In this document: positions 24,582 to 30,710 of the stretch, piece by piece
Position numbering within the stretch: the stretch's first letter is position 1
How the letters are laid out: the number at the start of each line of letters is the position of its first letter
Assembly (NCBI RefSeq): GCF_025506355.1
Contig: NZ_JANZYP010000061.1
Location: forward strand, 1-64,000
Reading direction: 5' to 3'
DNA length: 64,000 bases
Source of the DNA: Sphaerisporangium corydalis
GTDB taxonomy: Bacteria > Actinomycetota > Actinomycetes > Streptosporangiales > Streptosporangiaceae
Notes under the pieces: generated by a model
Database searches by the model: none
Seen by the model: only the letters and a program-made list of their open reading frames with translations
Told to the model about the DNA's origin: nothing
Made by a program: the position numbers and the translations under genes

Positions 24582-25882
24582 CGCGACCTCGCGAGCACCC
24601 GGTCGCCGTCCTTGACCGCCTGGTCCAGCGCCTGCTGGACGGGGGCGCCGGCGATCAGCACGTGGGCGATGGCGTCGCCGACCTTCTCGGAGAACTCCGG
24701 GTAGGCCTCCAGCGCCGGGCGGGCCTGCTTGGCGTTGTCGAGGTTGGCGGTGAAGACGTCCACGTCGGGGAAGTCCTGGACGAACTTCTTGTACGCCGGG
24801 AGCGCCATCGTGGCCTTGCGCACGGGCAGGTTGCCGAGGCCGAGCGTCCAGCGGGCGTCCTGCTCGGGCCGGGTGAGCCAGGTCAGGAAGTCGGTGGCGG
24901 CCTTGGAGCGGCGCGCCCCGTTGTCGAAGACCACCCAGTTGTCGGGGCCGGCGATGGTCTCGTGGTTGCCGCCGTACCCGGGCAGGACCTGCACGCCGTA
25001 GTCGATCTTGTGGTCGATGAAGTCGAAGAGCGCCCACGGCCCGGCGATGACCATGCCGGTCTTCCCGCTCTGGAACAGCGGGAGGAACTTCTCCCCGTTC
25101 TGGTCGAGGTAGACGGACTTGTCCTCGCGGGCCATCTGCTGCCACAGGGTCAGCGCCTGCGCGGCCTGCGGGGTGTCGAATGCGGACTTCTTGCCGTCGG
25201 GGGACACGATCGCGCCGCCCTGCTGCCACAGCATGGGCCAGAACCGCCAGACGGTGTCCTCGCTCCCGGTGACCGGGTACGAGGTGCCGTACACGCCCTT
25301 CTCCGGCGAGGTCAGCTTCTTGGCGGCGGCGCGGAAGTCGTCCCACGTCCAGTCCTTGGACGGGTACGCGAGGCCGGCCGCGTCGAACAGCTTCTTGTTG
25401 TAGACCACCGCCAGGTTGTCCACGATCGCGGGGATGCCGATGACCTTGCCGTTCACCTCGGCCACGGCGCGCTCGGAGGGCCAGAAGTCGTCCCAGCCGA
25501 ACGCCGGGTCCTTCACGATCTTGGTGAGGTCGACGACCTTGGGGCTCTTGGCCAGGTGCGCCGACCACGAGCCGTACATGTAGGCGATGTCGGGGGCGTC
25601 CCCGCCGGCCAGCGCCGCCTGCACCTTCTGCAGCATGTCGTCCACGTTCGTGGTGCCGACCGCCGGGACGACCTGCACGCCGGGGTGGGTGCGGTTGTAG
25701 TCGGCGACCAGGTTCTGGATCACCTTGGCCTGGTTCTCCACCTGGCCGTGCCACCAGACCACCTTCACCGGGCCGGTGGCCTCCTCGGCCTTGCCACCGC
25801 CGCAGGCCGTGAGCCCGGCGAGCGCGGCCACCAGCGCCGCCGCCGCGGCGTACCTCGCCCCTCGCGAGCGGGCCCGCCTCAC
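24578..25882 (-). CDS. sugar ABC transporter substrate-binding lipoprotein
   Basis: A 434-residue extracellular solute-binding protein of the MalE/CUT1 class. The lipobox LTAC places the lipidated Cys at residue 27 after a basic n-region and hydrophobic core. It shows family segments GDAPDIAYMYGSW, NLAVVYNKKLFDAAGL and GPWALFDFID. No ATPase gene is present; actinobacterial CUT1 importers usually share one multi-sugar ATPase. Its GTG start and GAGGAG site lie in a segment resembling the 27-bp repeats that follow the GH4 gene. Confidence 0.93.
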   Translation of the reverse strand: MRRARSRGARYAAAAALVAALAGLTACGGGKAEEATGPVKVVWWHGQVENQAKVIQNLVADYNRTHPGVQVVPAVGTTNVDDMLQKVQAALAGGDAPDIAYMYGSWSAHLAKSPKVVDLTKIVKDPAFGWDDFWPSERAVAEVNGKVIGIPAIVDNLAVVYNKKLFDAAGLAYPSKDWTWDDFRAAAKKLTSPEKGVYGTSYPVTGSEDTVWRFWPMLWQQGGAIVSPDGKKSAFDTPQAAQALTLWQQMAREDKSVYLDQNGEKFLPLFQSGKTGMVIAGPWALFDFIDHKIDYGVQVLPGYGGNHETIAGPDNWVVFDNGARRSKAATDFLTWLTRPEQDARWTLGLGNLPVRKATMALPAYKKFVQDFPDVDVFTANLDNAKQARPALEAYPEFSEKVGDAIAHVLIAGAPVQQALDQAVKDGDRVLARSR

Positions 25883-26002
25883 CGGGCACTCCTCGGTTCG
25901 CTCACGGCGACCTTCCTCGTCGGCTCGCTCAACGGGACCTCCTCGATGACTCGTTCACACTGCGCCGCTCATATGACCCGTTCACACCGGGCTCCTCAGC
26001 GA
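25870..26002 (-). repeat. 27-bp tandem repeats between glycosidase and binding-protein genes
   Basis: Units at 25895, 25922, 25949 and 25976 are each 27 bp. The last (25976-26002) is the end of the GH4 gene including its stop. On the minus strand each keeps a TGA, and most keep a GAGGAG-like run. The adjoining 25870-25894 is similar and supplies the GAGGAG site and GTG start of the binding-protein gene. Confidence 0.8.
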
Positions 26003-27292
26003 TTCGGGAAGCAGGTCGCCGTGCGCCCGCACCATGTCGTCGCACAGCGCCCAGATCTGCTCGACCGTCAGCGTCGCGGAGGCGTTGGGGTCGGCCATCA
26101 CGGCGTGCCGGATGTGCTCGGGCCGCCCCTCGACGGCGGCGCGCACGGTCAGCTCGTTGACGGCGACGTACGCGCGGTTCAGCGCGGCGAGCTGGGGCGG
26201 CAGGTCGGGCACGGCCATCGGCGTCACGCCGAGCGCGTCGGCCACGCACGGCACCTCGACCACGCACCCGGGCGGGAGGTTGCCGATCAGGCCGCGGTTC
26301 ACGACGTTGCCGTGGATCACCCGCCGGGTGCCGGTGGCGACGCTGTGGATGATCTGCGGCGCGTACTCCATGGTGGCCTCGACGGGGATGGGACGCCCGG
26401 CGCGCAGCGCGTCGCGGGTCTCCTCGTACCGGCGCACGTTGTCCTCGCTGATGCCGATGTAGTCGCCCACCGGGATGCGCAGGCGCTCGATCTCCGCGTC
26501 GCTGTGCAGGTACCAGGGGACGTACTCCGAGGAGTGCTCGCTGCTCTCGGTCGGGAAGACGCCGAGCCGCCGGTACATGTCGACGCGCACCCGCCGCAGC
26601 AGGCCGGGGTCCCGCTCGATGGCCGCGTCCAGCAGGGGGTACAGGCTCTCGCCCGCCCGCTCGAACCGCAGCACCCACGCCTGGTGGTTGACCCCGGCGG
26701 CCAGGAACGACACCTCGTCCATCGGCACGCCGACCAGCTCCGACAGGTCGTGGATGGTCCAGTGCACCGAGTGGCACAGCCCGACGACGTTCTTGACCGG
26801 GGTGGCCGCGCTGAGGTACCAGACGTTCATGGCCATCGGGTTGGTGTAGTTGAGCAGCCAGGCGTCGGGGCACACCTCCGCGATGTCCCGGCCGATCGCC
26901 TCCAGCACCGGGAAGGTGCGCAGGGCACGGAAGATCCCGCCGACCCCGAGGGTGTCGCCGATCGTCTGGCGCAGGCCGTACCGGGCGGGGATCTCGAAGT
27001 CGGTGCGGGTGGCGCCGATCATCCCGACCTGGATGATGTTGATGACGAAGGCGGCGCCCTCCAGGGCGGGCCGCCGCTCCAGGTGCGCCGTGATCTTCAC
27101 CGGTCCGGCGCCCTGGCCGGTCCCGGCGATGTAGTGCGCGGCCGCCTCGGCCGTGCGCAGGCGCTCGGGGTCGATGTCGTGGAGCGCGATCTCCAGCCCG
27201 CCGGCCTCGCGAAGCTCGGGGAAGCCGAGCAGGTCGGCCAGCAGCCCCTGGGTGAACTCGACGCTCCCGGCGCCGAGAAATGTGATCTTCAC
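25982..27292 (-). CDS. GH4-family glycosidase (alpha-galactosidase/6-phosphoglycosidase type)
   Basis: A 436-residue NAD- and metal-dependent glycosidase. The N-terminal Rossmann motif is KITFLGAGSVEFTQGLL. The GH4 metal/substrate region contains LLNYTNPMAMN, GLCHSVHW (Cys, His) and GVNHQAWVL (His). Family members oxidise C3 of the glycoside transiently and then eliminate the aglycone; alpha-galactosidase MelA is the closest in pattern. It starts with GTG overlapping the kinase stop (GTGA). In this operon it would process an imported alpha-glycoside. Confidence 0.88.
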   Translation of the reverse strand: MKITFLGAGSVEFTQGLLADLLGFPELREAGGLEIALHDIDPERLRTAEAAAHYIAGTGQGAGPVKITAHLERRPALEGAAFVINIIQVGMIGATRTDFEIPARYGLRQTIGDTLGVGGIFRALRTFPVLEAIGRDIAEVCPDAWLLNYTNPMAMNVWYLSAATPVKNVVGLCHSVHWTIHDLSELVGVPMDEVSFLAAGVNHQAWVLRFERAGESLYPLLDAAIERDPGLLRRVRVDMYRRLGVFPTESSEHSSEYVPWYLHSDAEIERLRIPVGDYIGISEDNVRRYEETRDALRAGRPIPVEATMEYAPQIIHSVATGTRRVIHGNVVNRGLIGNLPPGCVVEVPCVADALGVTPMAVPDLPPQLAALNRAYVAVNELTVRAAVEGRPEHIRHAVMADPNASATLTVEQIWALCDDMVRAHGDLLPESLRSPV

Positions 27293-28230
27293 GGGGTTCG
27301 TACCTCGTTCCAGGTGGGCTGGGCGGCGGTTCCGCCCGGCGCACGGGTCGACAGGGATCCGCAGGCCACGGCGACCCCGAGGCTGCGCGCGAGGTCAAGG
27401 CCGCGCAGCCGGGCCGCGATGAACCCGGCGTTGAAGGAGTCGCCGGCGCCGACGGTGTCGGCGAACTCGGCGGCGGGCGCGGGGGGCGGGGATACCCGTA
27501 CGACAGTACCGTTCTCCCAGGTCAGAGCACCGGCGGCGCCGTCTTTGACCACGGGCAGCACGCCCCGCGCGGCCAGGGCGCGTACCGCGCGCTCGATGCC
27601 GGGCTCACCGGTGATCGCCATCGCCTCGGCGGCGTTCGGCAGCAGCACGCCGGCCTCCTTGAGCACCTCGTCCAGCCCGCGCCACTCCCCCGCCGGGTCG
27701 TCGTTGGTGTCCAGGGAGGTCGTGGCGCCCGCCTGGCGCGCCTCGCGGAACAGGGCGGGGAGGCCGGCGGCCAGGCCGGGCTGGAGGAAGTACGACGACA
27801 CGTGCACGTGCCGGGAGGCCTGGACGAGCGCGGCGGGGACGTCGCCGGCCGTGAGGTAGGGCAGGCAGCCCGGGGCGGTGAGGATGGCCCGCCCGCCGCC
27901 GCCGGTCGCGTCGCCGTCGTCCACCAGGACCACGGTCAGCGCCGTCGGGCGCTCATCGATGACGCAGTGGCGGGTGTCCACGCCGCGCTCGGCGAGCATC
28001 CCGAGTACCAGGCGCCCGGCCGCGTCGTCGCCGACCCGGCCGGCGAACGCCGTACGCAGCCCGAGGCGCGCGGCGCCGCACGCGGTGATCGCGCCGGACC
28101 CGCCGAGGACCAGCTCGCCCCGGTCGACCAGTTCCTCGCGCTGGCCGTACGCCGGCCGGCGCGGGGCTCCGGAGATCACCACGTCGGGGTTGGCGTCACC
28201 GACGACGAGCAGGTCGTAGTCAGGCGTCAT
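27289..28230 (-). CDS. PfkB-family carbohydrate kinase
   Basis: A 313-residue ribokinase-like kinase. The sugar-binding lid and GG motif are in ELVLGGSGAITACGAARLG, and the catalytic loop DTVGAGDSFNAGF holds the Asp base and anion hole. It phosphorylates a sugar or sugar acid; the substrate is not evident. It is the first gene of the five-gene operon running toward lower coordinates, with a 4-bp overlap to GH4. The ATG at 28230 was chosen from family N-termini (MTPDYDLLVVGDANPDV). Divergent from dhaK. Confidence 0.88.
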   Translation of the reverse strand: MTPDYDLLVVGDANPDVVISGAPRRPAYGQREELVDRGELVLGGSGAITACGAARLGLRTAFAGRVGDDAAGRLVLGMLAERGVDTRHCVIDERPTALTVVLVDDGDATGGGGRAILTAPGCLPYLTAGDVPAALVQASRHVHVSSYFLQPGLAAGLPALFREARQAGATTSLDTNDDPAGEWRGLDEVLKEAGVLLPNAAEAMAITGEPGIERAVRALAARGVLPVVKDGAAGALTWENGTVVRVSPPPAPAAEFADTVGAGDSFNAGFIAARLRGLDLARSLGVAVACGSLSTRAPGGTAAQPTWNEVRTP

Positions 28231-28300
28231 GAGGCGTGACCCGGCAAAAGGGAGGACGCATGGACGAGGTCTCCTTCCCTGGACCACCGCGAACGGGTTC

Positions 28301-28340
28301 AGACTTGCGCGTTTCTGCGCGAAGTTCAACCTTTTCGCGC
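28301..28340. promoter_or_regulatory. divergent promoter with GCGCGAA/TTCGCGC inverted repeat
   Basis: On the minus strand TTGAAC (28324-28329) and AAGTCT (28301-28306) sit 17 bp apart, fitting a promoter for the kinase operon. GCGCGAA (28317-28323) and TTCGCGC (28334-28340) form a perfect 7-bp inverted repeat that overlaps its -35, with a further TTGCGCG at 28305. The rest of 28231-28440 has no gene. Confidence 0.55.
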
Positions 28341-28440
28341 ATTAAGAGTCGATTACGCAGGACCTGGGGTCGGCGTCCGCTTGCGCGCGCCCGCGAAGGG
28401 GGAGAGATTGGGGACCATCACCTCCGACCGAGGAGCGGCC

Positions 28441-29433
28441 GTGAAGAAGCTCATCAACAGCGCCGACTCCGTCGTGACCGACGCGCTCGCCGGAATGGCG
28501 GAAGCCCACCCCAGCCTTCGGGTGGACGTGGACAACAAGATCATTTATCGGAGGTCCGCGCCGGTCGCGGGCAAGGTCGGGCTGGTGTCCGGCGGCGGTT
28601 CCGGCCACGAGCCGCTGCACGGCGGCTTCGTCGGCCACGGGATGCTCGACGCGGCCTGCCCGGGCGAGATCTTCACCTCCCCCGTCCCCGACCAGGTCAT
28701 CGAGGCCACCAAGGGCGTCGACGGCGGCGCCGGGGTGCTGCACATCGTGAAGAACTACACCGGCGACGTGCTGAACTTCGAGATGGCGGCCGAGCTGTGC
28801 GCCGAGGAGGGCATCGAGGTCGCCGTCGTGCTCGTCAACGACGACGTGGCCGTCAAGGACTCGCTGTACACGGCCGGCCGCAGGGGCACCGGCGCGACCG
28901 TCTTCGTGGAGAAGATCGCCGGGGCGCTCGCCGAGACCGGGGCACCGCTCGCGGAGGTCGTGCGCGTCGGCACCGAGGTCAACGCCCGCAGCAGGTCGTT
29001 CGGCGTGGCACTGTCCCCGGGCACCGTACCGGCGGCCGGGAAGCCGAACTTCGACCTCGCCGACGACGAGATCGAGCTGGGCATCGGCATCCACGGCGAA
29101 CCCGGGCGCACCCGCGCGCCCGCCGCGCCCGCCCGCGAGATCGCGCGCATCGCCATGGACGCCGTCCACGCCGACATGCCGCTCACCGGCGACGTCCTGG
29201 TGATGGTCAACGGCATGGGCGGCACCCCGCTCATCGAGCTGTACGTGGTCTTCGCCGAGGTCGCCGCCTACGTCCGCGACAAGGGCGCGACGCTCACGCG
29301 CAGCCTGGTGGGGAACTACGTCACCAGCCTCGACATGCAGGGGTTCTCGGTGACGGTCTGCGCCCTGACCGACGAACTCACCCGCCTGTGGGACGCCCCC
29401 GTGGAGACCCCCGGCCTACGCTGGGGCCGCTGA
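28441..29433 (+). CDS. dhaK: dihydroxyacetone kinase subunit DhaK
   Basis: A 330-residue PTS-type dihydroxyacetone kinase K subunit. The substrate loop GSGHEPLHGGFVGHGML contains the His that binds dihydroxyacetone covalently, and CPGEIFTSPVPDQ and LHIVKNYTGDVLNFEMA are family signatures. With DhaL and DhaM it phosphorylates dihydroxyacetone using phosphoenolpyruvate-derived phosphate. The GTG at 28441 follows AGGAG by 5 nt. It is divergent from the sugar operon. Confidence 0.96.
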   Translation: MKKLINSADSVVTDALAGMAEAHPSLRVDVDNKIIYRRSAPVAGKVGLVSGGGSGHEPLHGGFVGHGMLDAACPGEIFTSPVPDQVIEATKGVDGGAGVLHIVKNYTGDVLNFEMAAELCAEEGIEVAVVLVNDDVAVKDSLYTAGRRGTGATVFVEKIAGALAETGAPLAEVVRVGTEVNARSRSFGVALSPGTVPAAGKPNFDLADDEIELGIGIHGEPGRTRAPAAPAREIARIAMDAVHADMPLTGDVLVMVNGMGGTPLIELYVVFAEVAAYVRDKGATLTRSLVGNYVTSLDMQGFSVTVCALTDELTRLWDAPVETPGLRWGR

Positions 29434-29484
29434 CCCCGGCAGCCCCACCGGCCCGCACCGTGATCATCGAGGAGCCGTAGCCTC

Positions 29485-30114
29485 ATGGACGTCCAGTTCT
29501 TCACCGCGTGGATCGAGGAGATCGCGCGTGCCGTCGCCGACGGCCGCGATCACCTGACGCGGCTCGACGCCGCGATCGGGGACGCCGACCACGGCTCCAA
29601 CCTCGACCGGGGCTTCACCGCCGTCCTCGCGGCCCTGGCCGCCACGCCGCCGGAGACCCCGGGGGCCGTACTCACGCTCACCGGCACGACGCTGATCCGC
29701 AAGGTCGGCGGCGCCTCCGGCCCCCTGTACGGCACCGCGTTCCGCCGGATGGGCGCGGCCCTCGGCCAGGGCGACGCCGACGTCACCCTGGCGGGGCTGG
29801 CGGCGGCCCTGGACGAGGCCCTCGCCGGGGTGCGCAAGCTCGGCGGCGCCACCGAGGGCGACAAGACCATGGTCGACGCCCTCGGCCCCGCGACGCGCGC
29901 GCTCGCGGAGGCGGCGGACAAGGGGATGGACGCCGAGGAGGCGCTCGACGCCGCCCGCGACGCCGCCGAGGAGGGTGCCAGGGCGACGATCCCGCTCCAG
30001 GCACGCAAGGGGCGCGCCAGCTACCTCGGCGAACGCAGCGTCGGCCACGAGGACCCTGGCGCCGCGTCCACCGCCCTGATGTTCCGCGCCCTGCGCGCGG
30101 TGGCCGGCCGATGA
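29485..30114 (+). CDS. dhaL: dihydroxyacetone kinase subunit DhaL
   Basis: A 209-residue ADP-binding L subunit. It has the nucleotide/Mg motif RLDAAIGDADHGSNLDRGF, then IRKVGGASGPLYGTAF, GDKTMVDALGPA and the C-terminal GRASYLGERSVGHEDPGAAS. It relays phosphate from DhaM to dihydroxyacetone on DhaK. It begins 51 bp after dhaK. Confidence 0.96.
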   Translation: MDVQFFTAWIEEIARAVADGRDHLTRLDAAIGDADHGSNLDRGFTAVLAALAATPPETPGAVLTLTGTTLIRKVGGASGPLYGTAFRRMGAALGQGDADVTLAGLAAALDEALAGVRKLGGATEGDKTMVDALGPATRALAEAADKGMDAEEALDAARDAAEEGARATIPLQARKGRASYLGERSVGHEDPGAASTALMFRALRAVAGR

Positions 30115-30184
30115 CCCGGGCGACCCGCTCAGGCCCGCACGGCCCCCGCCGGGCCCCGTCACCGAGCACCGCGATGGTGCGCTG

Positions 30185-30577
30185 ATGACCGAGCCGGGGG
30201 CGCTCGTCGGCATCGTCCTGATCTCGCACAGCGACGCGCTGGCGAGGGAGGCGGTGGCACTCGCCGTCCAGATCGCCGGGGCGGACGTACGGGTGGCCGC
30301 CGCGGGCGGGACCGACGACGGGGGGCTCGGCACCAGCGTGGACAAGGTCTCCTCGGCCGTCGAGGCCGTGGACCAGGGGGCGGGGGTCGTCCTCATCCCC
30401 GACCTGGGCAGCTCGGTGCTCACCGCGCGCCTGCTCGAAGAGCCCGGCTCGGTGGTGATCGCCGACGTGCCGTTCGTCGAGGGCGCCATCGCGGCGGCCG
30501 TGGCGGCGGGCATGGGCGCCACCCTCCAGGGCGTCCTGGACGCCGCCGAAGACGCCAGGACCTACCGCAAACTCTGA
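30185..30577 (+). CDS. dhaM: PTS-dependent dihydroxyacetone kinase phosphotransferase DhaM
   Basis: A 130-residue protein with only the EIIA-Man-like domain of DhaM. The phospho-accepting His is in VGIVLISHSDALA. The HPr- and EI-like domains found in longer DhaM proteins are absent, so it must be phosphorylated by the general PTS proteins encoded elsewhere. It lies 70 bp after dhaL; the gap (30115-30184) could encode at most a 24-residue peptide and I do not call it. Confidence 0.92.
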   Translation: MTEPGALVGIVLISHSDALAREAVALAVQIAGADVRVAAAGGTDDGGLGTSVDKVSSAVEAVDQGAGVVLIPDLGSSVLTARLLEEPGSVVIADVPFVEGAIAAAVAAGMGATLQGVLDAAEDARTYRKL

Positions 30578-30602
30578 CCTCCCGCGAAACTCCGTCTCCC
30601 GG

Positions 30603-30710
30603 CCCGGACACCGGCCCGCCACCCAGCCCGGACGCTGGCCTGTACCCGGACATCGGCCTCTATCAGCCTGGACGCCGGTCTCTCGCTCAGCCGGGTGGGC
30701 GGTCCAGGAG
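30603..30710 (-). repeat. degenerate 19-24-bp repeats after the FAD/Fe-S gene
   Basis: Units 30603-30626, 30627-30645, 30646-30666 and 30667-30690 all carry a CCGGAC-x-CCGGC-like core, and the adjoining gene end (30691-30710) is a weaker match. They fill the space between convergent dhaM and the FAD/Fe-S dehydrogenase gene, just past the latter's stop. Confidence 0.65.

Noticed and set aside
24542-27859. A long (1105-codon) plus-strand open frame
   Set aside because: It lies antisense to the sugar operon genes, which have clear families; composition-driven shadow frame.
30115-30184. A possible 24-codon peptide between dhaL and dhaM
   Set aside because: No homology or distinct site; it is probably spacer.
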